From NCED01 sp035493955 (GTDB taxonomy: Bacteria > Pseudomonadota > Alphaproteobacteria > Caulobacterales > Caulobacteraceae), in NCBI GenBank assembly GCA_035493955.1, contig DATJHI010000013.1, positions 62,001 through 126,000 of the forward strand: 64,000 nucleotides of DNA, read 5' to 3'. Positions 9,232 to 17,027 of this stretch are shown in pieces. A model generated the notes under the pieces. That model made no database searches and was not told where the DNA came from. It was given only the letters and a program-made list of their open reading frames with translations. Every line of letters starts with the position of its first letter. Within the stretch, counting starts at the first letter, position 1. The position numbers were made by a program, and so were the translations under genes.

Positions 9232-9663
9232 TCAGGCGGCCGTGTCGATGCCGACCGAGCCGGCGATCTTCATCGCCAGGGTGGCCGACATCCGGTCCTT
9301 GACCGGGACGGCGCCGGAATAGGTCTTGACGTAGGCAAGGAAGGTCCAGCGCACGTTGTTCGGATAGGTGATCCGGGCCGCGCGACGGGTGCCGTCGGCG
9401 CGCCAGGCGATGATGAGGTTGTCGGTGTCCGAACCCGGAACCCAGTTCATGCCCATCGAACCTTCACCGGCGTCGGTGAGACCGGCGATGTATTCCTTGG
9501 TCCGGTCGGGCGACTTCATGTGGGTCACCTCGACGTCGTCGACCGAAGACGACGGCGGGGTGATATCCGTGCACTCGGCGAGCTCGACGAAAACGCCGGA
9601 CCCCGGCGCATCCTCGACCTCGAACGTCGAGTCGTAACCAATCATGGCTTGGGACGCAGTCAT
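9232..9663 (-). CDS. Major tail tube protein
   Basis: A 143-residue protein of the small siphovirus tail-tube type. It has an N-terminal G-Y-D-S-T-F-E-V strand, a T-P-P-S-S-S-V-D-D-V-E-V-T-H-M loop typical of tube proteins, and regular beta strands. It lies between the tail completion proteins and the chaperone pair, exactly where tube genes sit. It polymerises around the tape measure. Confidence 0.85.
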   Translation of the reverse strand: MTASQAMIGYDSTFEVEDAPGSGVFVELAECTDITPPSSSVDDVEVTHMKSPDRTKEYIAGLTDAGEGSMGMNWVPGSDTDNLIIAWRADGTRRAARITYPNNVRWTFLAYVKTYSGAVPVKDRMSATLAMKIAGSVGIDTAA

Positions 9664-9680
9664 CGCTTACGGCTCCTTCT

Positions 9681-10067
9681 TCAGGCCTCGGTGGCCCAGA
9701 CCCGGGTGTCCAGGCTGGTTCGGTAAAAGTCGGGCTCGCCGCCGACGCCGGGGTCCTTGGCGGACCGCTGGGCTTCGACGAACAGGCGGACGAGGGGATC
9801 GGACGGAGGCGCGTCGCAGGCGGCGACCACGGCCAGGGCCGCGTCGCGGCAGGCCTTGCGGCTGAGCCCCCAGCAGTCGATCTGGATCAGGTAGCCGACC
9901 AGGCGGTCGCGCCCCTTCATGGTGTACTGGCGCGCGCCCGCAACCTCGGTCAGGGTGATCGCCGGCATGCCCGCCTTCTGGGGCAGGGCGTCCCACTCGA
10001 TCCGCCGGCTGACCAGGTCCGAGAGGGCGGTCGTGCCGCGCAGGAAGGCCCGCAGCGCCTCTTCCAC
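9681..10067 (-). CDS. Tail terminator / DUF3168-like tail completion protein
   Basis: A 128-residue protein whose opening (E-E-A-L-R-A-F-L-R-G, then L-V-S-R-R-I-E-W-D-A-L-P) matches the DUF3168 tail completion family: a short helical N-terminus, then P-A-I-T-L and a beta-rich body. It follows the HK97 gp10-like gene with a 3-nt gap. It likely caps the tail tube at the head-proximal end. Confidence 0.75.
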   Translation of the reverse strand: MEEALRAFLRGTTALSDLVSRRIEWDALPQKAGMPAITLTEVAGARQYTMKGRDRLVGYLIQIDCWGLSRKACRDAALAVVAACDAPPSDPLVRLFVEAQRSAKDPGVGGEPDFYRTSLDTRVWATEA

Positions 10068-10070
10068 GGC

Positions 10071-10583
10071 TCAGCCCTTGGCCTTCAGGGCCTTGCGGCG
10101 GGCGCGCTCGACGGCCCCGGAGACCGCATAGGTCAGACCCGAGGTGATGATGTTGAGCATCCGCTCCTTGGTGCTCTCGTAGGCTGGGCGGAAGTAGGGT
10201 TGGGCGGCCATGTCGCGGTTGCCGAACTCCTGCTGGATCGCCTTGGGGGCGCGGCCGGGCCCCACGGTCAGTTCGGCGAAACTGCGGTCGGCGGCGCTGC
10301 CCCGCAGGGCGTCGCGCTTGGCCTGAACGGCGCCGGCGCTGTCAGCGCCTTGTCGCTTGGCGGCGCGGAAGGCGGCGTCGCCGGTCTCGGCCGAGGACTT
10401 GACGATGCCCCCGCTGCGCTTCAGCCCGCCGGTCAGTTCGGGGGCGTTGTCCCGCCAGGTCTGGTCCAGCAGCTCCGCGGCCGGCTGCAGCGCCCGGTAG
10501 AGGGTATTGCTGGCGGTGGCCTTGCTGAGCTCGCCCAGGGCGGCGTCCAGCTCCTTCAATCCCTCAAGCTTGAAGGTGATCAT
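10071..10583 (-). CDS. HK97 gp10-like tail completion / neck protein
   Basis: A 170-residue protein. F-K-L-E-G-L-K-E-L-D-A-A-L at the N-terminus and the A-Q-P-Y-F-R-P-A-Y-E motif before a terminal helix are signatures of the HK97 gp10 family. A segment at residues 70-105 carries extra charged sequence. It overlaps the upstream adaptor gene by 4 nt (ATGA). Confidence 0.82.
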   Translation of the reverse strand: MITFKLEGLKELDAALGELSKATASNTLYRALQPAAELLDQTWRDNAPELTGGLKRSGGIVKSSAETGDAAFRAAKRQGADSAGAVQAKRDALRGSAADRSFAELTVGPGRAPKAIQQEFGNRDMAAQPYFRPAYESTKERMLNIITSGLTYAVSGAVERARRKALKAKG

Positions 10584-10924
10584 GCCGGGGTCTCCGCGCG
10601 GGCGGTGGCGGAGATCTCGACGCCGACGCGGCGGCCGATCTCCTTGGTTGCGGCGATGCCGAAGGTGCGGCCTCCGAATTTCACCAGCATGGTCGGGTCG
10701 ATCTGGCTGGCCTTGCTCGACCAGCGGATGACGAACCGCATGGTGATCGAGGCCTGGGTCTGGTCGGCGCGGAACCGCTCCCCGTCGAGGACGGGGGTGG
10801 CGGAGGCCCAGCAGCTCATGAACTCGACCGGCGCGCCGGGCAGCGTCTGCAGCCCGTCGTCGTCGTCCTGGGGGACCAGGATGGCGATGCGCCGGTCGAG
10901 GCTGCCGGCCTGGAGGCTTTGCAT
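10580..10924 (-). CDS. Head-tail adaptor (SPP1 gp16 / HK97 gp9-like)
   Basis: A 114-residue protein of the phage head-tail joining family. It starts L-Q-A-G-S-L-D-R-R-I, the typical ..G-x-L-x-x-R-I.. opening, and contains V-L-D-G-E-R-F-R-A-D-Q and F-V-I-R-W, also family-typical. It shares one base with the upstream gene's stop. It acts as a stopper or adaptor ring between connector and tail. Confidence 0.82.
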   Translation of the reverse strand: MQSLQAGSLDRRIAILVPQDDDDGLQTLPGAPVEFMSCWASATPVLDGERFRADQTQASITMRFVIRWSSKASQIDPTMLVKFGGRTFGIAATKEIGRRVGVEISATARAETPA

Positions 10925-11181
10925 CAGATCACCCCCAGCTGGCGCCCGGCGGCGAGGATCTCGCTCAGCTCACGAGGCGCAGCGACGGCCAAGACGCCCT
11001 CGCCGAGATCGTGGACGTCCGGCTGGCCGCACTTGCCGTCGATCAGGTCCGCGACCCGCCGGTCGAGGGCGCGGAACGCCTCGCCATGGCGGGTCGGCAA
11101 GGCCCGAGCCAGACGCTCCAACTCCGTTACCGCATCGGAAATGGCGTCCAATTCGATGCGAAAACTGTGGAGCCGCGCCAT
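10924..11181 (-). CDS. Small helical phage protein, unknown function
   Basis: An 85-residue predicted helical protein (L-x-x-I-x-x-A-V-x-x-L-x-x-L heptads at residues 10-45) embedded between the decoration-like and adaptor genes, with coupled start/stop at its 3' end. No recognised family. Its place in the neck module suggests a structural accessory role, which is inference. Confidence 0.6.
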   Translation of the reverse strand: MARLHSFRIELDAISDAVTELERLARALPTRHGEAFRALDRRVADLIDGKCGQPDVHDLGEGVLAVAAPRELSEILAAGRQLGVI

Positions 11182-11191
11182 CGGCCGGTCG

Positions 11192-11602
11192 CTAGAGGGT
11201 GACGCTGGGAAACTGGATGTCGATGACCAGGACGGAGGCGCTCTTGGCCAAGCCCAGCTGGCAGACGGCCATGCCGGTCGTCAGGTCGGCGGCGGGGCAG
11301 ATGCCGCCCGCCGTGGCCGACAGGTAGTACGGAGAGCCGGGCGTGAGGGTGGCGCCGATGGTGATCTCCCCGGACTTCTCCACCAGCACAGGCTGGTTCA
11401 CCGCCGCGCCGTTGAGCGCCACGCCCTCGGCGTGGTGCGGCTCGGCCGTGCCGGCATTGGCGTCGGCCTTCATCCACTTGCCGGTGGCGGCGGCCTTGTA
11501 GACGACCTGGCCGGCGGTCAGGGCCTCCCCGGCGACGCCCTGTTCGGTGACGGCCTTGGCGCCGGACAGCACGCTGGTGGCGGTAATGGTCAGATCGGCC
11601 AT
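11192..11602 (-). CDS. Capsid decoration / cement-like protein
   Basis: A 136-residue beta-rich protein with the G-E-A-L-T-A-G-Q-V-V-Y and G-V-A-L-N-G-A-A-V-N-Q-P-V pattern seen in DUF2190-type phage proteins, which resemble capsid cement or spike proteins. It lies in the head-neck module, with its own spacer upstream (11603-11683) that contains one of the 15-bp palindromes. Role is inferred from family resemblance. Confidence 0.6.
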   Translation of the reverse strand: MADLTITATSVLSGAKAVTEQGVAGEALTAGQVVYKAAATGKWMKADANAGTAEPHHAEGVALNGAAVNQPVLVEKSGEITIGATLTPGSPYYLSATAGGICPAADLTTGMAVCQLGLAKSASVLVIDIQFPSVTL

Positions 11603-11644
11603 GGCGGCCTCCTTTTCAGTGATGAACGATGGGGGAAGAGGGAC

Positions 11645-11659
11645 GCGAACGCCGTTCGC
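11645..11659. repeat. Dispersed 15-bp palindrome, copy 2 (exact)
   Basis: GCGAACGCCGTTCGC in the intergenic spacer 43 nt upstream of the decoration-like gene start at 11602. Confidence 0.9.
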
Positions 11660-11683
11660 GGGCGGTCAGCCCAGGAGCGGGAT

Positions 11684-12310
11684 TTAGCGGACGACCGGCT
11701 GACGGAATCGGCCCAGCAGGCCGTCGACTGTCGGGTTGGGCAAAACCACGATCCTGCCTTCCACGAACTGCGCCTCGCGGTTTTGGAACAGGTCGCCGAC
11801 GATCAGCAGGATGGCGGCGCGGATGCGACTGGGCAGGGCCTCATAACCGGCCACGAACTGGACCCGCACCGTATCCGGCCCACCCATGGTGGCGGGCCAG
11901 GACTTACCGGGGGCCGGGCGAATGCCTCCCGGCTCGATCCCGCCCTGGACCAGTTCGTAGTCGTCTGGGTCCAGTTGATGCTCGACGCCTTGCGGATCGA
12001 GATATTTGACCCAGACGACGGAGACGAGCGGCGGATATGGCAGCTCCAGCATGGCGTCCCGTTCCCGGCCGAACGCGCCGGGCGGAAGGGGGCGGTGCGA
12101 GAAACCCTCAAACGTGGCCAGCAGGGTCTGCAGTCCCACGGCGATCCCGTAGTCCCCGGGCGGCCCGTCGACGCTCTCGCTCGCCGCCAGGAGCATGCCC
12201 CCGATCTCGCCGTCGTAATCCGTGACGTCGGCGTCGATCTTGACATGCGCCTTCGCCTCGTCCGGAGGGACGAGCGGCCAGGTCGGCGCCTCGACCACGA
12301 CGACGCCCAC
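11684..12310 (-). CDS. Head-tail connector gp6-like protein
   Basis: A 208-residue protein. The opening L-V-P-P-D-E-A-K-A-H-V-K-I-D is the hallmark of gp6-type (HK97 gp6/SPP1 gp15) connectors, followed by an all-helical N-terminal half with V-G-L-Q-T-L-L-A-T-F, a central insert and A-I-L-L-I-V-G-D-L-F-Q-N-R-E, the terminal helix. It sits under the portal as part of the neck. Confidence 0.82.
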   Translation of the reverse strand: MGVVVVEAPTWPLVPPDEAKAHVKIDADVTDYDGEIGGMLLAASESVDGPPGDYGIAVGLQTLLATFEGFSHRPLPPGAFGRERDAMLELPYPPLVSVVWVKYLDPQGVEHQLDPDDYELVQGGIEPGGIRPAPGKSWPATMGGPDTVRVQFVAGYEALPSRIRAAILLIVGDLFQNREAQFVEGRIVVLPNPTVDGLLGRFRQPVVR

Positions 12311-12312
12311 GA

Positions 12313-12543
12313 TCAGGCCGGGTCCGTCTGCGTCGTGGCGCCCTTGGCGGCAGCTGCAGCGGCCGCCTTGCCAGGCGCTTTGACCTTCGCCGGATTGGCG
12401 GCGGGAGGGTTCGCCTGCTTGCGATCAACAGCTCGCGCATGGCCGCTCTTGATCAGCGCGTCGGCCCGGGCATGGACTTCGAAGCCGGCAGTTTCGCCCA
12501 CGTTGTATGGCGGGCTGTAACGCACAAATTGGACGATCTTCAT
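12313..12543 (-). CDS. Small basic phage protein, unknown
   Basis: A 76-residue protein with a folded-looking first half (Y-S-P-P-Y-N-V-G-E-T-A-G-F) and an Ala/Lys/Pro-rich tail. Small proteins of this shape are often encoded beside gp6-like connectors and specify loading or head-surface proteins, but I cannot name a function. It ends 2 nt before the connector gene starts. Confidence 0.6.
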   Translation of the reverse strand: MKIVQFVRYSPPYNVGETAGFEVHARADALIKSGHARAVDRKQANPPAANPAKVKAPGKAAAAAAAKGATTQTDPA

Positions 12544-12593
12544 GGCGGTCAGGCCCCGATGTGGATTGTCATGGAGTGGGTGGGCGGCCGGTC

Positions 12594-12608
12594 GCGAACG
12601 CCGTTCGG
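12594..12608. repeat. Dispersed 15-bp palindrome, copy 3 (14/15)
   Basis: GCGAACGCCGTTCGG, one mismatch at the last base, intergenic 51 nt upstream of the gene starting at 12543. Confidence 0.8.
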
Positions 12609-12628
12609 CCGCCCGTTACAGCTCCGGC

Positions 12629-13084
12629 CTAGGTGGACTTGCGTCGGCCGCCAAACAGGGCGGTGGAGGCGATGGCCGTGGTGTCGGTGCCGGTGGCCGA
12701 TAGGTCCGGCGTAACGTTCACCCGGACGTAGCGCTGGGCGTTTTCCAGACTCGCCCCGATTATCGCCGCCGCCTTCTCCGTCGAACCGCCGCCGGCTCCG
12801 GTGGAGAGGATCACGGTCGCGGAGGCGAGCAGATCGGACCAGGTCGAGTTGTCGGCGCTGGTTTCGATCTTGGCGGTCAAGGTCATGGTCTTGGTCGCCG
12901 CCAACACCGACTTGGCGGTGATGGCGAAGGCGACAGACTCGAACCGATCCGGAAGAGCGGTCAGGTCGATGCTGTCGCCGGGGGCGGCCGTTGCGTCGCC
13001 AGAGCCGCCGGCGGTGGCGGCGACCGCACTGGCGGCGAAAAGGGGATAGACCTCCGACGCGAGGTCGCGGCTCATCGAGTACAT
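12629..13084 (-). CDS. Virion-associated phage protein between capsid and neck genes
   Basis: A 151-residue protein. ATG 13084 is chosen because GGAGAT lies at good spacing, and the longer in-frame extension crosses a 134-nt spacer after the capsid gene. The sequence is beta-rich and repetitive (T-A-K-I-E-T-S-A-D-N-S-T-W-S is typical of discoidin-like or Ig-like virion decorations). Function inferred only from location. Confidence 0.6.
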   Translation of the reverse strand: MYSMSRDLASEVYPLFAASAVAATAGGSGDATAAPGDSIDLTALPDRFESVAFAITAKSVLAATKTMTLTAKIETSADNSTWSDLLASATVILSTGAGGGSTEKAAAIIGASLENAQRYVRVNVTPDLSATGTDTTAIASTALFGGRRKST

Positions 13085-13218
13085 GGCGGATCTCCAGAGC
13101 GGCCCGCCGGCGGGCGCGCCCAGTCCTGTCCGTCCGCGCGCGGCGTAACGGAGGGGATGTTGCGGCCAACCGGCGGCCGAGGGTGAAAGAAGGCGAAGAC
13201 CGGGAGTTGGCCTGGCCC

Positions 13219-14541
13219 TTACGCGCCCCAGCTCACGCCGGTCAGGACCGCCGCGGCATAGGCCCGGCGCAAGCCGAAGTCGTGGGCCGCGACGGCGCGG
13301 ATCACCGTCTGGTTTTGGCTGTAAGCCGAAACCATCACGCCGCCCTTCTTGTAGGAGGCGCTCTCGCTGGCGTCGATGCGGACCTGGAAGGTGTCGGCGA
13401 TCACGGCCTCGTTGAAATCGACCAGGCTGAGTTCGCTGTCGGTTCCGCCGCCGCCGAGGTTGACCGGGACGTTGTTGGTCACCTCGACAGGGAAGCTCTT
13501 CCACATCGGCTGGGCCAGCTGCAAGCCGGGAAACACGATGTTGCCGTTGCCGTCGCGCAGATCCTGCAGGAAGCCGAACACCCGCGGGCTCATCACCCAG
13601 CGGGGGTTGATCATGGGGATGTTGTTGAGCGCGAGCCCATTGATCAGCTTGCGGCTGTCGGCGTCGATATTGGCCAAGCTCACCGAGGCATTGGCCGCGA
13701 TGATGCTGCCGGCCAGGTAACGGATACCCTTGGGCGCCGCACCGACGCCGTTCGAGCGCAGGAAGGCGACGTCCTCCGCTTGGGCGAAGGCCAGGGTCAG
13801 GTCGTCACGGACGGTGACGTCGACATTGACCGAGGCGTTTCGCAGCAGCTTGTTGGAGATCGGCACCAGGGCGGCGACCTCACGCTCGACAAACTTCAGG
13901 CTGCCGAAGGTGGGCTCGGTCTCCTGGATATCGCTGCCCTCGCCGATGTAATAGGCAGCGCTGCCGCTTTCCACCGTGGGCATGGTGTCCGTGCCGCCAA
14001 CCAGGGGCACCACGCGGCAGTTCTTGCGCACCACGGTGCGAGGCCGCACCAGCTCGATCATCTCGGCCGAGAACTGCTCCGGCACCAGGAAGCCGCCTGC
14101 AGAGGCGTCGTTGGCCTGCAGCCCCGCGGTGACATCATAGTTCTCGCCCCAGGTGGACGCGGCGAACTCGCGGGCCGCCTCGATGTTGCCTCGGGCGGAA
14201 ACGAGCGCTCGCACCGTCTGCGAGAACTTGATTCCCTTTGCGACCGGCGTGGCCGCTTGAGGATAGGTCCGAGGCGCGGCACCGCCGGCAGCCTCGGCTT
14301 CGACCGTCGGAACGGCGGCGGCGGCGGACGCCGGGGACGGGATCGCGGTCGAGGCGACCAACCCCTGGATGCGCTCCGCCGTTCGGATCTGGCTGTCCAA
14401 ACCCTCCACAGCGGCCGCCTGGGCGTCGAAGGCGGCCTGTTCCTCGGCCGTCATGGCTCGGTCGCCGGCCGCGGCTTGTAGAGCGGTCAGCTGCTGATAC
14501 GCCGCCGCCCGGGCTTGGCGAAGGCTCGCGATGTCGCGCAT
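13219..14541 (-). CDS. Major capsid protein, HK97 fold
   Basis: A 440-residue protein with the two-part layout of HK97 gp5. A helical delta/scaffold domain (residues 1-90, A/Q/E-rich) is joined by an A/P linker to the capsid domain. G-G-F-L-V-P-E-Q-F at about residue 150 is the hallmark N-arm to E-loop entry, and V-P-I-S-N-K-L-L is the spine-helix motif. The S49 protease directly upstream probably removes the delta domain. Confidence 0.93.
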   Translation of the reverse strand: MRDIASLRQARAAAYQQLTALQAAAGDRAMTAEEQAAFDAQAAAVEGLDSQIRTAERIQGLVASTAIPSPASAAAAVPTVEAEAAGGAAPRTYPQAATPVAKGIKFSQTVRALVSARGNIEAAREFAASTWGENYDVTAGLQANDASAGGFLVPEQFSAEMIELVRPRTVVRKNCRVVPLVGGTDTMPTVESGSAAYYIGEGSDIQETEPTFGSLKFVEREVAALVPISNKLLRNASVNVDVTVRDDLTLAFAQAEDVAFLRSNGVGAAPKGIRYLAGSIIAANASVSLANIDADSRKLINGLALNNIPMINPRWVMSPRVFGFLQDLRDGNGNIVFPGLQLAQPMWKSFPVEVTNNVPVNLGGGGTDSELSLVDFNEAVIADTFQVRIDASESASYKKGGVMVSAYSQNQTVIRAVAAHDFGLRRAYAAAVLTGVSWGA

Positions 14542-14620
14542 GGGTGTCTCCTGATTGTGCGCAAATGGGCGGCGACGGCCGCCCTCCGGAACCCCGGCCT
14601 TCGCAGGCTGAGGAGTTTGG

Positions 14621-15505
14621 TCAGGCCTTCAGCGCTTTAAGCTTGCGCTGGTTGGCCACCTGCTGGGCGAGGCCGCGATAGGCGGCGTCGAAGCTTGTGA
14701 TCGCATCCACCATGCCGGCGGCGGCGGCGGCTTGGCCGACGAGGACGCCGCCCTGGCCGAAGTCGGATTTCACGCGCGTCGCCGTGGTGGCTCGGCCGCG
14801 GGCGACGTCAGCGATGAACTGCGCCTCGATCGCGTCGAGCATGCCCAGGATCGAGACCATGCCGGCGTCGGTCTCCGGGTCCGGAACCTTGTCCGGCGCG
14901 TTGGAGGAGACCACGTCGAAACTCATCATTCCTTCGCCGTCAGGCTCGACCTGCTTCTTCATCCCGGCGATCACGCCGATGGAGCCGACGAGCGCGGTGC
15001 GGTCGGCGGTCAGCTGCGGCATCTGCGACCCGACCCAGTAGGCGGCCGAAGCGGCGCTGCCCATGACGTGGCCGGCGGTCGGCATCTTGTTGCGATTGGC
15101 CCATATCTGGTCGGCCAGGGCGGCGATCCCGGACACCGGGCCGCCGGGGCTGTCAATCATGAACAACACCGCGCCCACTTCGGGGTTGGACAGGCACAGC
15201 TGATAGTCGGACGACAGTCCCGAGCAGGTGGTGGCCCCGCTCATGTCCGACATAAGGTTGGCGCGCGGCAGGATCGGCCCGAACACCGGGATCAGCGCCA
15301 CCCCATCGGCCGTCGTCACCGCGTATCGAGCGCCCTCCATCTTGCGGCCGCCTGGGCCGGCGAGCAGCGCCATGTCGTGCGCCGCCCACGTCGGCTCGGG
15401 CGTGACGGTCGGGCGATCACGTAGGGCGATGGCGGCGAGGATCGGCAGCCAGGACGGCTCGATCGCCCACGGCTCGGCCGTGAGCGCGCGGAAGGCGCGG
15501 GTCAT
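14621..15505 (-). CDS. Prohead protease, S49 (SppA/ClpP-type)
   Basis: A 294-residue serine protease. F-M-I-D-S-P-G-G (around residue 120) and G-S-A-A-S-A-A-Y-W-V with the nucleophilic Ser (around 150) are S49 signatures; A-L-V-G-S-I-G-V follows as in lambda C-type proteases. It lies between portal and capsid genes. It matures the prohead by cleaving the capsid N-terminal domain (inferred from family). Confidence 0.9.
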   Translation of the reverse strand: MTRAFRALTAEPWAIEPSWLPILAAIALRDRPTVTPEPTWAAHDMALLAGPGGRKMEGARYAVTTADGVALIPVFGPILPRANLMSDMSGATTCSGLSSDYQLCLSNPEVGAVLFMIDSPGGPVSGIAALADQIWANRNKMPTAGHVMGSAASAAYWVGSQMPQLTADRTALVGSIGVIAGMKKQVEPDGEGMMSFDVVSSNAPDKVPDPETDAGMVSILGMLDAIEAQFIADVARGRATTATRVKSDFGQGGVLVGQAAAAAGMVDAITSFDAAYRGLAQQVANQRKLKALKA

Positions 15506-15523
15506 GCAGGGACCTTTCCGGGT

Positions 15524-16873
15524 CTAGGCGGCGATTTCGTAAGCGGAGAGGACGTCGCCCGTGCGGTTGCGGCTGTCGGCGCCGCCGCCGGGGCTGCCTG
15601 AAGGCGGCCCATCAATGCTCGGGTCGGCCGTATTCTTGGCCGAGTTCATATTCATCGGGGAGAGGTAGACTTGGCCGGCGTTGTCCGGCAGCGGGTTCTT
15701 GTTCTCCGTCGCGCGGATCTCGTCGACGTTGAGCCAGCCCCACTGCCGGCCGATGGAATAGGCGCGGTAACGGCTGGCGATGTCGCCGCGCAGCAGACCG
15801 TCGAGGTCGTACTCGATGAAGTAGATTTCCCGTTCGAGATCGCTGAGCAAGGCCAGCTCCAGCTGCTGCTCGCTCATGGCCGCCAAAGGAGCGACGTTGT
15901 CCGTGACGTATTCGATTGATTGTTGCTCGATGTTCGAGAACGTCGCCTTGTCCAGGATGCCGATCTTGTGCGGCGGCATCCGGAAGATGGTGGCCATGTC
16001 GCTCGCGGCGGCCTTGCGGACATCGACGAGCTGGGCGTCGTTGTTGTTCGCCGCCCACTGCTTGAGCTTCATGCCCAGCTCGAAGATGGCCACCCTGCCG
16101 GCGTTGTCGACGCCGGAGAGAACGTCCTCGACCTGCTTTCGCGTGCGGTTGGCCACCGCGTCGTTGGGGAAGGTCTTGTCCATCTCGACCACAGCCGATG
16201 GCCGCGCGCCGTTGGCGAAGAAGCGACAGGCGTAGCGCTCAGCAGCAACGGCCAGGGCGACGGCCTCGCGGTGGGTGTCGATCGGCGAGCGCCCGAAGAT
16301 GCCCCCGTTGGCGGCGTGATCGATGCTGCCGCGATAGGCGAAATGGATGACGTCCTGGTAGCCCAAGCCGGAGCGAACGCCGTTCGCGAGGGCGATGTCA
16401 TAGAAGGGCTGGCCATCCTCGGCCCACCGCACCCGGGTCGACCGGGCGCGCGGCAACGAGATCTGCTGAGGCATGCCCTCTTCGTTGCGGTAGACACGGC
16501 TGAAACTGTTGCCGCGCAGCGCGGCGGTCTCGAGCATGGCGCGGCGCCAGGCGAAAGACGTCAGCCATGGCGATGGCCGGTCCTTCAGGAGCTTGTAGAG
16601 CGGATGGTCCACGGCCCGCTCGCGTCCATTGTTGGCGGTGCGGCGGTAAAGGATCAGCGGCACCTTGGCCAGATCCTCCGAAATCACCTGTACGCAGGCT
16701 CCAATGCCGGGAACGCCCATCGCCTGCTCGGGCGAAACGCGGATGCCGGACTGGGTCACCATCCCGCCGAGCAGGTCGATCAGCCACGGCTCCGGATTAG
16801 CGGAGCCCGACAGCTGACCATCGCGGAACGAGACGCGGGGCTGAGCCCCGAGGATGCTCGACAGTCCGATCAC
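15524..16873 (-). CDS. Portal protein, HK97 family
   Basis: A 449-residue protein. The GTG at 16873 overlaps the stop of the upstream small membrane gene, so it is preferred over a 29-codon longer frame. A-M-G-V-P-G-I-G-A-C-V-Q-V-I-S and L-x-x-x-P-L-I-L-Y-R-R are HK97-portal signatures, as are H-P-L-Y-K-L-L near residue 85 and H-K-I-G-I-L-D in the stem region. It forms the dodecameric DNA gate and binds terminase. Confidence 0.92.
   Translation of the reverse strand: MIGLSSILGAQPRVSFRDGQLSGSANPEPWLIDLLGGMVTQSGIRVSPEQAMGVPGIGACVQVISEDLAKVPLILYRRTANNGRERAVDHPLYKLLKDRPSPWLTSFAWRRAMLETAALRGNSFSRVYRNEEGMPQQISLPRARSTRVRWAEDGQPFYDIALANGVRSGLGYQDVIHFAYRGSIDHAANGGIFGRSPIDTHREAVALAVAAERYACRFFANGARPSAVVEMDKTFPNDAVANRTRKQVEDVLSGVDNAGRVAIFELGMKLKQWAANNNDAQLVDVRKAAASDMATIFRMPPHKIGILDKATFSNIEQQSIEYVTDNVAPLAAMSEQQLELALLSDLEREIYFIEYDLDGLLRGDIASRYRAYSIGRQWGWLNVDEIRATENKNPLPDNAGQVYLSPMNMNSAKNTADPSIDGPPSGSPGGGADSRNRTGDVLSAYEIAA
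16373..16387. repeat. Dispersed 15-bp palindrome, copy 4 (exact, inside portal gene)
   Basis: GCGAACGCCGTTCGC, read on the gene strand as codons for A-N-G-V-R. Confidence 0.9.
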
Positions 16874-17025
16874 CGGCGCGCCTGCAGGGTTCCGTAGACC
16901 GACGCCGCCAGCAGCATAGCGCCGACGAGCAGGAAGCCGGCCGGGGGCCAAGCCAGCCAAGAGCCATAGCCGACCAGGCCGACGCCGACGACGGCTAGGG
17001 CGGAACGGATGATCTCGGCCTGCAT
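16870..17025 (-). CDS. Small two-helix membrane protein
   Basis: A 51-residue protein starting 2 nt after the terminase stop. Two hydrophobic segments (about residues 8-26 and 29-44) are split by W-P-P, with a basic C-terminus. Small membrane proteins between terminase and portal are common in alphaproteobacterial siphophages. Its role is unknown; it may be an inner-membrane effector or lysis accessory. Confidence 0.62.
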   Translation of the reverse strand: MQAEIIRSALAVVGVGLVGYGSWLAWPPAGFLLVGAMLLAASVYGTLQARR

Positions 17026-17027
17026 CG